NCBI RefSeq assembly: GCF_001746415.1
Contig: NZ_MEHJ01000001.1
Coordinates: 1,861,001-1,925,000, forward strand
Direction: 5' to 3'
Source: Streptomyces agglomeratus
GTDB lineage: Bacteria; Actinomycetota; Actinomycetes; Streptomycetales; Streptomycetaceae
DNA: 64,000 nucleotides
Positions 36,408 to 44,970 of the stretch are shown here, piece after piece; the stretch's first letter is position 1; each line of letters begins with the position of its first letter. The notes under the pieces are model-generated. The model ran no database searches and had not been told where the DNA came from. It saw only the letters and a list, made by a program, of their open reading frames with translations. A program made the position numbers and the translations under genes.

Positions 36408-39023
36408 TCATCCGCTCGCAGCGTCCCGGCGCGCCCCCGGCGGCAGCGCCTGCTCGAACCACACCACCTTCCCAGGCCCCGAGTGGCTCGCTCCCCACCG
36501 CTGCGCGAGCCGGCTCACCAGCCCGAGACCGCGCCCGCGCTCCTCGTCCGGCCCGGCGTCCCGCAGCGCCGGGAGCGTGTGGTCCCCGTCGGACACCTCG
36601 CACAGCAGGGTGTCGGCGCGCACCAGACGCAGTTCCACGGGCCGCCCGCCCGCGTGCCGCACCGCGTTGGTGACGACCTCGCTGACCAGCAGCCGGGTGG
36701 TGTCGGCCAGCTCCGGCAGCCCCCAGCGCTCCAGTTGCCCGTCCACCAGCCGCCGGGCCCGGCCCACGTCGGCGGCCGTGGGCTCCAGCCGCCAGGTCGT
36801 CGTGTCGCCGTCCGGCAGACCGTTCAGCCGGGCCATCAGCAGCGCGATGTCGTCCTTGCGCCCGCCGGACTCCGGGGCCGTCGACACGGCCAGCGTCCGG
36901 ATGATCGTGTCGCACGCCTCGTCCATCGAGGCGGCCGGGTGCGCCGCCGACTCGCACAGGGCCGCCAGGCCGATGCCGATGTCCTCACCGCGCACCTCGA
37001 CCAGCCCGTCCGTGCACAGCACCAGCCGGTCGCCGGGCGACACCCGGACCCGGGCCGTGCCGAACGGCACACCTCCGAGGCCGATCAGCGCGCCGCCGGG
37101 CACGTCGACCAGCTCCGCGCGCCCGCTGTCGGCCCGTACGAGCACGGGCGGCAGATGGCCCGCGCTGGAGATCAGCAGCTCGCCCGCGACGGGGTCGTAG
37201 ACCGCGTACAGGCAGGTGGCGAGGTAGCGGGGTCCGAGCCGGCCCGCCAGGTCGTCGAGGTTGCGCAGCAGCTGCGCCGGCGGGATGTCCAGCACGGCCA
37301 TGGTGTGTACGGCCGTACGCAGCTGGCCCATCATGGCCGCCGCGTGCAGTCCGTGTCCCACCACGTCCCCCACGACCAGCGCGGTACGGGAACCGGGCAG
37401 CCGGACGGTGTCGAACCAGTCCCCGCCGACCCGGCCGAGCGCCGTGCCCGGCAGGTAGCGGGTGGCGATGTCGCACCCCGCCGTGCGGGGCTCGACCTGG
37501 GGGAGCATGCTCTCCTGGAGCGTCTCGGCCACCTGCTGCTGGTGCGCGTACATGCGGGCGTTGTCCAGGACGAGTCCGGCGCGGGCGGCGAGCTCGGCGC
37601 CGGTTGTGCGGTCCATGTCGGTGAAGGGTTCGCGGCCGGGACGGCGCATGAGCACCATGAAGCCCAGGACGACCGTGCGCGCGGTGAGCGGTACGACGAG
37701 CAGCGACCGGCCGCCGATCAGGGGGCGCAGGTCCCGCTTTTCGAACCGGCCGGCGATGCGCTCGCTCAGGTCGGGCCCGATGTGCGGGAGGAGGACGGGC
37801 TCCCCGGTCACCATGCACTGGAAGAACGGGGTCCTCTCCGGGAAGGTCATCTCCTCCCCGACGGGAACGGTGTCGTCCCAGCGGCCCGGCTCGTCGTTGT
37901 GCTCGACCCACACCCGGCGCCAGGCCGTGGTCACGTCCGGCGGCCCGTCCGGGAATCCCTCGCCGGCGAGGATCTGTACGCGCAGGTGAGTGCCGGCGAA
38001 GTCCGCGAAGCGCGGTACGGCTGCGCTGGTGACCTCGCGGATCGTCCGGCTCAGGTCGAGCGAGCTGCCGATTCGGCCGCTCACCTCGTTGAGGAACTCC
38101 AGCCGCTCACGGACGGCGGCGTGTTCGAGGTCCTGGTCGAGCGGGTCCCGGTCGGGGGCATGGTCGGGGGCGTCGGCGTGGTCCTGAGCGTGGTCCTGGT
38201 GCGGGTCCCGGTCGTGGTCACGGTCTTGGTGCGGGTCCTGGTCTGGGTCCTGGTGCGCGTCCGGTAAGAGGCCGCTCCCCCGGTCCTGCAAGCGGTCCTC
38301 GTGCCGGCCGGGGCCCGCACCCGCCGGGGGTCCTTCGGAGGCCGGCGGGCCGCCGTGTGCCAGGGCCGGGCCGGGACGGCGCTCGCGGTACCGGGGTACG
38401 CCCCAGTCGGGTGTGACCGGGACACGTTCATACGTACTCATCTCCAGTACGGGATAGCCCAGTTCGAGCACCTGCGACACGATCCGGCCCGCCGTGGCCG
38501 GGCCCATGCGGGGCAGGATGTCGGGCAGCCGGTCGGCGAGCCGGCCCGCCCCCGGGAACTCCGTGTGCAGGGCGAAACCGGGGGCGACCCGGCGGTGCGG
38601 CTCGCCGTCGCCGCCCAGCCGTGAGGCGTCGGCGGCCAGCACCAGCAGCCGCTCGGGTCCGGGTATGGCCAGCGGGTACGCCCACCACAGCACGTCCAGC
38701 GATCCGGAATCGGAGTCTGACGCCTTCGCCCCGCCCGGCCGGGGGCATTTGGCGCGCCCCGACGTGAGGTGCCCCGCGACACCGCCGCCGGGCGGCCGGT
38801 CGGAGCCCTCGGCGCGGGCGTCGTACTCGTACGGCGAGGTCAGGGCGCCGGAGATGGGCAGCAGGTCGGCGGCGAGGGCTCCCACGGCGTCCTCCCCGCG
38901 GTGGCCGAAGAGCCGCTGCGCGCCGGAGCTCCAGTGCGAGACCAGGCCGTCGCCGCCCACCACCACGACCGCGAGCGGAATCCTGCCGGACACGGCGCGC
39001 TGCCGTGGAACCACACCTTCCAT
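36408..39023 (-). CDS. PAS/GAF/SpoIIE phosphatase/HATPase signalling protein with Asp/His/Gln-rich linker
   Basis: 871 residues. Order: PAS-like domain (about 15-60 and 105-195), a linker of about 60 residues built from DPHQD/DQDPD-like repeats (about 245-305), GAF (about 320-490, LEFLNEVSGRIGSSLDLSRTIREV), SpoIIE/PP2C (about 500-715: GGDWFDTVRL, GDVVGHGLHAA, SAGHLPPVL, CTDGLVEVRG, KDDIALLM) and HATPase (VSEVVTNAVRHAGG, RGRGLGLVSRLAQ). The phosphatase metal residues are intact. It probably modulates a stress sigma-factor pathway, parallel to its relative at 32896-35475. The linker is the oddest part. Confidence 0.9.
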   Translation of the reverse strand: MEGVVPRQRAVSGRIPLAVVVVGGDGLVSHWSSGAQRLFGHRGEDAVGALAADLLPISGALTSPYEYDARAEGSDRPPGGGVAGHLTSGRAKCPRPGGAKASDSDSGSLDVLWWAYPLAIPGPERLLVLAADASRLGGDGEPHRRVAPGFALHTEFPGAGRLADRLPDILPRMGPATAGRIVSQVLELGYPVLEMSTYERVPVTPDWGVPRYRERRPGPALAHGGPPASEGPPAGAGPGRHEDRLQDRGSGLLPDAHQDPDQDPHQDRDHDRDPHQDHAQDHADAPDHAPDRDPLDQDLEHAAVRERLEFLNEVSGRIGSSLDLSRTIREVTSAAVPRFADFAGTHLRVQILAGEGFPDGPPDVTTAWRRVWVEHNDEPGRWDDTVPVGEEMTFPERTPFFQCMVTGEPVLLPHIGPDLSERIAGRFEKRDLRPLIGGRSLLVVPLTARTVVLGFMVLMRRPGREPFTDMDRTTGAELAARAGLVLDNARMYAHQQQVAETLQESMLPQVEPRTAGCDIATRYLPGTALGRVGGDWFDTVRLPGSRTALVVGDVVGHGLHAAAMMGQLRTAVHTMAVLDIPPAQLLRNLDDLAGRLGPRYLATCLYAVYDPVAGELLISSAGHLPPVLVRADSGRAELVDVPGGALIGLGGVPFGTARVRVSPGDRLVLCTDGLVEVRGEDIGIGLAALCESAAHPAASMDEACDTIIRTLAVSTAPESGGRKDDIALLMARLNGLPDGDTTTWRLEPTAADVGRARRLVDGQLERWGLPELADTTRLLVSEVVTNAVRHAGGRPVELRLVRADTLLCEVSDGDHTLPALRDAGPDEERGRGLGLVSRLAQRWGASHSGPGKVVWFEQALPPGARRDAASG

Positions 39024-39209
39024 GGGCTTGCGTTCCTCCTGGCGGCAGATCTCCTACAACATCAACAAGGTAAGGGCCGGGGGCGGGCGGTGGGGGCGTA
39101 CGCCGGTAAATTCCACCCTCGGGTTCCGGGCGGCCCGCACTCGCCCGGCGCCGGCGCGCCTCACTATGATCACAAGGACGGGAGAGCGACGACGGAGGGC
39201 CGAACAACC

Positions 39210-40034
39210 ATGGCGGACGAGCGAGTTGTCATTGTCACCGGGGGCGGGACGGGCATCGGCGCCGCCACCGCGCGGCTGCTCCGCGCAGCCGGGCACCGGG
39301 TGGTCGTCTCGGGGCGCCGGCCCGAGCCGCTGCGGCGCCTCGCCGAGGAGACCGGAGCGCTGGCCCACCCGTCCGACACCGCCGACCCGGACGCGGTCCG
39401 CGGGCTCGTGGACGCGACCGTGGCCGCCTACGGGCGGGTGGACGGACTCGTGCTCAACGCGGGAATCGGCCGCTCCGGAGCCGTGGGAGACCTGTCGGAA
39501 GAGGACTGGGAGGCGGTCATGCGCACCAACGTCACCGGCCCCTTCCTGCTGCTGCGCGCCGCGCTGCCGCATCTGTTGGAGACGCGGGGCGCGGTCGTCG
39601 CCGTCGCGTCGGTTTCGGCGCTCCGCAACGGCGTGGCCAACGCCGCGTACGCCACGTCCAAGGCCGCTCTGCTCCAGCTCTGCCGCTCGCTCGCCGTCGA
39701 CTACGGGCAGTTCGGGCTGCGCGCCAACACCGTGTGCCCCAGCTGGGTGCGCACCGAGATGGCCGACCGGCGGATGGCGCGGTTCGCCGAGGAGGCAGGG
39801 CTGGGGAAGGCCGGCGAAGGCGGCGTGGAGGCGGCGTACGAGGAAGCGACCCGGCTGTTGCCGGGGCGACGGCCCGGGGAGGCGGCCGAGGTCGCCGAGG
39901 CGATCGGCTGGCTGCTCTCGCCCGCCGCGTCCTACGTCAACGGCGCGGTGCTGACGGTCGACGGCGGGGTGACGGCGCTCGACCCCGGGACCGCCGCGTT
40001 CGACTTCCGCATCGAAGCACGAGAGCGCGGCTGA
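39210..40034 (+). CDS. short-chain dehydrogenase/reductase
   Basis: 274 residues, classical SDR. Cofactor-binding TGGGTGIGAATARLL is at the N-terminus; LNAG is in the middle. The catalytic Ser is in VASVSAL and the Tyr/Lys in YATSKAALLQ. The C-terminus has the usual NGAVLTVDGG. NAD(P)-dependent oxidoreduction is expected; the substrate is unknown. GGAGGG lies about 9 bases ahead of the ATG. It converges on the patatin gene, with a hairpin between them. Confidence 0.88.
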   Translation: MADERVVIVTGGGTGIGAATARLLRAAGHRVVVSGRRPEPLRRLAEETGALAHPSDTADPDAVRGLVDATVAAYGRVDGLVLNAGIGRSGAVGDLSEEDWEAVMRTNVTGPFLLLRAALPHLLETRGAVVAVASVSALRNGVANAAYATSKAALLQLCRSLAVDYGQFGLRANTVCPSWVRTEMADRRMARFAEEAGLGKAGEGGVEAAYEEATRLLPGRRPGEAAEVAEAIGWLLSPAASYVNGAVLTVDGGVTALDPGTAAFDFRIEARERG

Positions 40035-40037
40035 CCC

Positions 40038-40060
40038 GGGCCGGCCCGCGCGGCCGGCCC
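40038..40060. terminator. bidirectional hairpin terminator
   Basis: GGGCCGGCC (40038-40046) pairs perfectly with GGCCGGCCC (40052-40060), loop 5 bases, between the convergent SDR and patatin genes. Confidence 0.7.
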
Positions 40061-40076
40061 CTGCGGCCACCGGCCG

Positions 40077-41315
40077 TCAGAGTCCGGGCGGTACCAGCGT
40101 GGTGACGTCCGGCAGGTAGTGGGGGTGGAAGGCTGCCAGACCGGCGCCCGCCAGCCACCAGCCCCGGTACACCAGGGCGCGGCACAGGCCCGCGTCGAGG
40201 CGGTCGAAGACGGTCGGCACGAGTGCCAGGTCCCGGCCGTCGAAGGTGCGGTGCTCGCCGAACGCCTCGCGCCACTCGCGCAGCTTCACCGAACCGTCCG
40301 CCGGAAAGTCGGTGGAGAGTCCGACCAGGACTCCCCGCCGGGCCCCGGGGGCCGGTTCCCCGTCCGGACCGGAGCCCTGGTCCCGCTGGAAGCGCTCGAC
40401 GATGGCGCGGGTCCGCAGGGCGGTGCTCTGCCGGTACAGCAGGGAGTTGGCCCGCGCGAGGTCGCGGATCACCGGGACGCGGCCGTACAGGCCGGGGCGG
40501 AGCAGGCCGCCCGCGTTGAGGACGAGCACGAAGGCGTGCCGGTAGCGCTCGCTGTCGATGGCCTCCAGACCGGTGTTGTCGTACGTTCCCCCGTCGAGCA
40601 GCGCCGGTGCGTGCGTGGCGCACGGGAAGGGGGCGCGGTCCAGGACCAGGGGCGGGAAGGCGCCGGGGACGGCGGCGGAGGCCGCCACGGCGCGGCTCAG
40701 GGGCAGCCCCGTACCGGCGGTCGGGGCCAGTCCGGTGGTGTAGTCGCCGAACACGTCGCGTTCGAAGGTGAACCGGGCGCCGGTGGTGAGGTTGGCAGCG
40801 TTGACGATCCAGCGGACCTCCGGGTCCAGGTCCGTCAGCTCGACACCGTCGAAGAACCACTCGTCCAGGCGCCTCGCCAGGAGTTCCGTACGGGTCGTCG
40901 GTCCGAGCGTCCGCCACAGGCCCCGGACGAGGGCCTTCTTGAACGAACGTGAGGAGACGCGCTCGACGACCGGCCGCACGACGAGCTCGTCGACGGCACC
41001 GGCCGTGTATCCCCGCTCCCGCAGGGCCGGCCAGGCGGTGGCGAGGAAGCCGTTGGCGACCGAGCCGCCGGACACCGAGGAGGAGTACCGCAGGCCGGAC
41101 AGCAGCCCCGCGTCGGCCAGCAGCCGTACGAAGCCCAGCGCGGACAGGGTCGCCCGGAAACCTCCGCCGGAGAGGGTGACCGCGACCGGCCGCGCCGCGC
41201 CGGGCGGTTCTGCGGGGCGGAGCGTGTCGCCGCACGGATGCGCCTTCAGGCCCGTACCGACGGCGGGAGAGTCCACGGCCCAGGGGTCGGCCACGGTATG
41301 TCCGAATGTACTCAT
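40077..41315 (-). CDS. cytosolic patatin/cPLA2-like phospholipase
   Basis: 412 residues with no signal peptide or transmembrane segment. The oxyanion-hole glycine run (TLSGGGFRATLSALG, about 47-61), the nucleophile segment SSSVSGGSVANG (probable Ser82, an S-x-S-x-G version of the usual elbow) and the catalytic Asp in LLDGGTYDNTG are all present, so the lipase dyad looks intact. Expected activity is hydrolysis of membrane phospholipid acyl chains. Its start overlaps the MBL-fold gene by four bases, which implies translational coupling. It is the last gene of a protease/MBL/patatin cluster, where it would be the natural membrane-damaging effector. Confidence 0.85.
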   Translation of the reverse strand: MSTFGHTVADPWAVDSPAVGTGLKAHPCGDTLRPAEPPGAARPVAVTLSGGGFRATLSALGFVRLLADAGLLSGLRYSSSVSGGSVANGFLATAWPALRERGYTAGAVDELVVRPVVERVSSRSFKKALVRGLWRTLGPTTRTELLARRLDEWFFDGVELTDLDPEVRWIVNAANLTTGARFTFERDVFGDYTTGLAPTAGTGLPLSRAVAASAAVPGAFPPLVLDRAPFPCATHAPALLDGGTYDNTGLEAIDSERYRHAFVLVLNAGGLLRPGLYGRVPVIRDLARANSLLYRQSTALRTRAIVERFQRDQGSGPDGEPAPGARRGVLVGLSTDFPADGSVKLREWREAFGEHRTFDGRDLALVPTVFDRLDAGLCRALVYRGWWLAGAGLAAFHPHYLPDVTTLVPPGL

Positions 41316-42391
41316 CGCTGCTCACCGACCTTGATGACGAGCGCGGAATCCGCGGGCGGCCGGACGTCGACCTGGAAGCCGCGCTTCTTGCGCAGCCGCT
41401 TCAGCGCGTCGGTCGCGTATTCGATTTCGTTGGTCAGGTGGACGACGTACTCGTCGTCCGCCTCACGGGACTCGACGAGCCACCGCAGGGTGTCCTCGTG
41501 GGGATGGTGGTGCCTGATCCCGTCGGCGGACACGACGTAGTGGTCGGCGTGGACGCTTTCGAAGAAGTCGCGTTCCACGTTCCGTTCGCTGCCGTGGTGC
41601 GGCAGCTTCAGCAGGTCGACGTGGAGCGGCTCCGAGCCGTTGAGCAGGCCGCCGGCCCGCAGCCCGTCGAGTATGCGGTCGCCGCGGGCGTCCCCCGTGA
41701 GGAGGGCCGTACTGCCGTCGTGCCTCAGCAGCAGGACGATGCTGGAGAGGTTCGGTACGGAGCTGTCCGTGTACGCCGCCGAGATGACCTCCGGGTCGCC
41801 CCGCTTCTTCGCCTCCCGCCACCGTTTCTCCAGCTGTTCGAGCGCCACGTCGTCGGGTGCGACGACGCTGACGCCCAGGTCGTCGAGCGTCGTTTCGGCG
41901 CCCTCGGTCAGCGGCCCGTCGAACAGGGGGTTGCCGGCCAGGCCCAGCGCCTGCGCCTCGTCCCGGATGGCCCGCCCCTGCCCGTAGCTCGCCTTCACCG
42001 CACCGCTGTCGGTCAGGGCACGGTCGACGAGCGGTTGCACGGAAGCGCTCAGCCCGGGGGCCCGCCGGTCGACGAGTTCCTCCACCGAGTTGAACCACAG
42101 TCTGCTGACGGCGAAGGGCTCAGGAAGCTCGTCCCGGCGCGCGCGTCGTATTTCCGCGAGCAGCCTGAGCAGTCCGGCGGCGTGGTCGTCGTCGACGTGG
42201 GACAGGCAGACGACGTCGATGTCCGGGATGCCGTCGCGGCCGGGCGGCAGCCGTGTCAACCGGTCGCGCAGGGACGCCTCGTAGACACCGCCGGGGCCGC
42301 CGTCGACGAGCATGACGTGCTCGTCCGGCGTTCCCCAGCGTACGAGGAAGCTGTCGCCGTGACGGGCGTCGAGGAAATCGAAGGTGAGCAT
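41312..42391 (-). CDS. MBL-fold metallohydrolase (ComEC-like catalytic domain)
   Basis: 359 residues, cytosolic. The metal motif H-x-D-D-D-H is present (SHVDDDHAAG, H65-H70), with VDGGPGG ahead of it, ALLTGDARGD for the bridging Asp, and LLKLPHHGSERN for the late histidine pair. It resembles the hydrolase domain of ComEC/Rec2 but lacks any membrane channel, so a nucleic-acid or nucleotide phosphodiesterase role is conceivable. A strong AAAGGAGGG site precedes the ATG. It lies 60 bases after the S8 protease and overlaps the patatin start by four bases. Confidence 0.87.
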   Translation of the reverse strand: MLTFDFLDARHGDSFLVRWGTPDEHVMLVDGGPGGVYEASLRDRLTRLPPGRDGIPDIDVVCLSHVDDDHAAGLLRLLAEIRRARRDELPEPFAVSRLWFNSVEELVDRRAPGLSASVQPLVDRALTDSGAVKASYGQGRAIRDEAQALGLAGNPLFDGPLTEGAETTLDDLGVSVVAPDDVALEQLEKRWREAKKRGDPEVISAAYTDSSVPNLSSIVLLLRHDGSTALLTGDARGDRILDGLRAGGLLNGSEPLHVDLLKLPHHGSERNVERDFFESVHADHYVVSADGIRHHHPHEDTLRWLVESREADDEYVVHLTNEIEYATDALKRLRKKRGFQVDVRPPADSALVIKVGEQR

Positions 42392-42451
42392 CGTGCCCTC
42401 CTTTCTGCCGGGCTGCCGGCTGCCCGCCGCGGGGCAGCCCCGGCCGCCGCT

Positions 42452-44224
42452 TCAGACGGACTGCATGGCACGCAGGACGTCGACCAGGCCGTGTCCCTGG
42501 AAGTCGCGCTCGCGCGCGAGGTCCGTCGCCGTGGAGCACAGGATCTGCTTCACCCGCTCGGGTCGCCCGAGCAGTTCCCGGTTGCGGGCCAGCAGCATCG
42601 CCGCCGCGCCGCTGACGTGGGCGGCCGCCTGGCTGGTGCCGTGCATCGCGGAGATGCCCGCGCCCGGAATGGGACCGTCGATGTCCTCTCCCGGCGCGAG
42701 CAGGTCGGGTTTGGGCCTGCCGTCGCCGGTGGGGCCGCGGCTGGAGAAGTAACTGACGCCGTGACGGTGGGGGTTGCTGCGGTGCGTGGAGCCGACGGTG
42801 ATGACCGACTCGGCGTTGCCCGGATCGGAGATGCTGATGCTGTGGTAGTCGGTGCCCAGTGTGCGCATCGCTCCGCTGAACCCCGCGTTCCCGGCCGCCG
42901 CGACCACCACGACACCCGAGCGCGCCAGGTGGTCGCACTCGATGCACACGGGCGTCCAGCCGGTGGAGTGCGTCGCGACGTCGTGCGGTACGGAAAGACT
43001 GATGTTGACCCCGGCGATGACGAACCGGCCGGCCTGCTCGTTGATGTGCCGGATCGCCTGGAGGGCGGTGACGATGGAGAACTCGTCCCCCTCGCCCGTG
43101 TCGTCGAGGACGCGGAAGTCGTACAGGCGGATGCGCGGGCAGATGCCGCGGAACGCGCGGTCGGGCCACCAGGCGCCGAGAATCCCCGCCACGTGGGTGC
43201 CGTGGTGGTCGCCCGGCGTCGTGTACGGCATGTCGGTGCGCAGGGCGCGGTTCTGCGGCGCGGGGAGTTCCATCTCGACATACGGCAGTGCCCGGGACCA
43301 GTCGATGAGGCCGTTCTCGAGCGCGTCGGCGGAGAGCGTTCCCCGTACGCCGACGAAGTTGAAGGCGCGGGTGACCCGGGACGCCAGTTGCTGGGCGGGG
43401 GTGACGCCGGTGTCCCAGTCGTAGAACGCCGGGTGCCGGGCGTCGATGCCGCTGTCGACGATGGCCCAGCCGATCGCGCCGCAGTCGACGGAGAAGACCT
43501 GCTCGGCGGCGTCGGCCTTGATCGTGGACCGGGACCGGACGACGGCGGGCGCGGCCTGACGGTTCGTCGTCACGGAGGTGACGGGGTGCCGCTGCCTGCG
43601 GTCGATGACGCCCCGGGACGGTGCGTCCGGCGGTTTGGTCAGGGGTGATTCCAGGGCGACGGCGGCCAGCATGCCGGTCATCGCCGCGGTCAGCGCCGGT
43701 TCGTCCGCCGGGGTGCCGCGCAGCTCCGGATGCGAGGAGGCGAGGACCCGGCGCAGCAGGTTCAGGAACCACATGAGGTGCTTGCTGCGCTCCTGGCGGC
43801 GTTCGATGTTGTCGTGGACGTCGCTGGTCGGTGGGCTCTTGAAGTGGCCCTGGAGGGCGGCCTCGATGCCCGTCGGCCCCACCTGCTCCGCCAGTTCCTT
43901 CCCGAGGCGTACGAGGCTGAGGAGGTTCGTCATGGGAAGGACCGCTCGCACCACTTCGTCGAGCGTCAGCCGGGCCGCCACGAAGCTGCCGGCCGCGACG
44001 GGCTGACAGTCGCTCATGCGGAGGTCCCTGAAGTGCTGCAACACCCGTTGTACGCCGTGCTCTTCGTTGATCGCGAGAATCAGGTCCTCGCGCCGCTCGG
44101 CCGGGGACGCCGACGGCTGGGCGAGCGCCAGCCAGGCGTCGAAGCGCACGGGGCAGTCGGTGGACCACGGAACCGGAAACGGCCCTTCGCCGTAGAACGC
44201 CGCTTCGAGCTCGTCGCGATCCAT
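42452..44224 (-). CDS. cytosolic S8 (subtilisin-like) serine protease with N-terminal helical domain
   Basis: 590 residues from the ATG at 44224 (GGGAG upstream). The first about 235 residues form an unrecognised, largely helical domain (for example LTLDEVVRAVLPMTNLLSLVRLGKELAEQV). The peptidase domain has an intact triad: Asp257 (WAIVDSGID), His341 (DHHGTHVAGILG) and Ser531 (MHGTSQAAAHVSG), with the oxyanion Asn in VVAAAGNAGFSG. No signal peptide or classical I9 propeptide is visible, so it probably works inside the cell, perhaps gated by the N-terminal domain. It is first in a three-gene cluster with an MBL hydrolase and a patatin. Confidence 0.87.
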   Translation of the reverse strand: MDRDELEAAFYGEGPFPVPWSTDCPVRFDAWLALAQPSASPAERREDLILAINEEHGVQRVLQHFRDLRMSDCQPVAAGSFVAARLTLDEVVRAVLPMTNLLSLVRLGKELAEQVGPTGIEAALQGHFKSPPTSDVHDNIERRQERSKHLMWFLNLLRRVLASSHPELRGTPADEPALTAAMTGMLAAVALESPLTKPPDAPSRGVIDRRQRHPVTSVTTNRQAAPAVVRSRSTIKADAAEQVFSVDCGAIGWAIVDSGIDARHPAFYDWDTGVTPAQQLASRVTRAFNFVGVRGTLSADALENGLIDWSRALPYVEMELPAPQNRALRTDMPYTTPGDHHGTHVAGILGAWWPDRAFRGICPRIRLYDFRVLDDTGEGDEFSIVTALQAIRHINEQAGRFVIAGVNISLSVPHDVATHSTGWTPVCIECDHLARSGVVVVAAAGNAGFSGAMRTLGTDYHSISISDPGNAESVITVGSTHRSNPHRHGVSYFSSRGPTGDGRPKPDLLAPGEDIDGPIPGAGISAMHGTSQAAAHVSGAAAMLLARNRELLGRPERVKQILCSTATDLARERDFQGHGLVDVLRAMQSV

Positions 44225-44325
44225 GGGCGCTCCCGGAATCCCGGTGGAACGGGTCGTACTACGGGTCGTGCTCTCCATTCTCCGTCCGCGCGAAGGGCCC
44301 CGCAACAGAGCTTCCGCGGAGCCGC

Positions 44326-44955
44326 TCAGCGCACGCCCTGCGGGCGGAACTGCACGCTGATACGCGGTCCCACGGCACGCGACGTCTTGGGAACGGCGTG
44401 TTCCCAGGTGCGTTGACAACTGCCGCCCATGACGATCAGGTCACCGTGCCCGAGCGGCATGTGCACGGTGGCCGCGTCGCGCCGGCGCGGCCGCAGCGCG
44501 AGCTGCCGGGGCGCGCCCAGCGAGAGGATCGCGACCATGGTGTCTTCACTGCTGCCCCGGCCGATGGTGTCCCCGTGCCAAGCCACGCTGTCCCGGCCGT
44601 CTCGGTAGAGGCACAGCCCGGCGGTGACGAACGGCTCGCCGAGTTCGGCGGCGTAGTGCGCGTTCAGGGCGGTACGGGCCTCTTCGAGGCTCGGGTGCGG
44701 CAGGGGATCGTCCGCGCCGAAGAACGACAGCAGGCGCGGCACCTCCACCACGCGCTCGTACATGACCCGCTGCTCGGCACGCCACTCGACGTCGCGCGCC
44801 AGTGCGTCGAACAGCGCGTCGGCGCCGGTGACCCACTGCGCGAGCACGTCGGTCCAGGCGCCGTGCCCGAGTTCCGTACGGCGCAGTCCGTCCAGCGGGC
44901 CCAGCGCGATCTCGTCCCCCTGGTCGAAGAGCGAGCCCTGGAGGTGTACGGCCAT
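44326..44955 (-). CDS. alkB: AlkB-family 2-oxoglutarate/iron dioxygenase
   Basis: 209 residues. The iron ligands H-x-D (VAWHGDTIG) and a late His (RTWEHAVPK) are present, and the 2-oxoglutarate-binding arginines are in PRISVQFRPQG. AlkB enzymes oxidatively remove methyl groups such as 1-methyladenine from DNA or RNA. It is upstream of and codirectional with the S8 protease gene, with a 101-base gap. Ada/AlkA-like and AidB-like genes elsewhere in the window belong to the same functional theme. Confidence 0.88.
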   Translation of the reverse strand: MAVHLQGSLFDQGDEIALGPLDGLRRTELGHGAWTDVLAQWVTGADALFDALARDVEWRAEQRVMYERVVEVPRLLSFFGADDPLPHPSLEEARTALNAHYAAELGEPFVTAGLCLYRDGRDSVAWHGDTIGRGSSEDTMVAILSLGAPRQLALRPRRRDAATVHMPLGHGDLIVMGGSCQRTWEHAVPKTSRAVGPRISVQFRPQGVR

Positions 44956-44970
44956 GACTCCAGCGTACCG

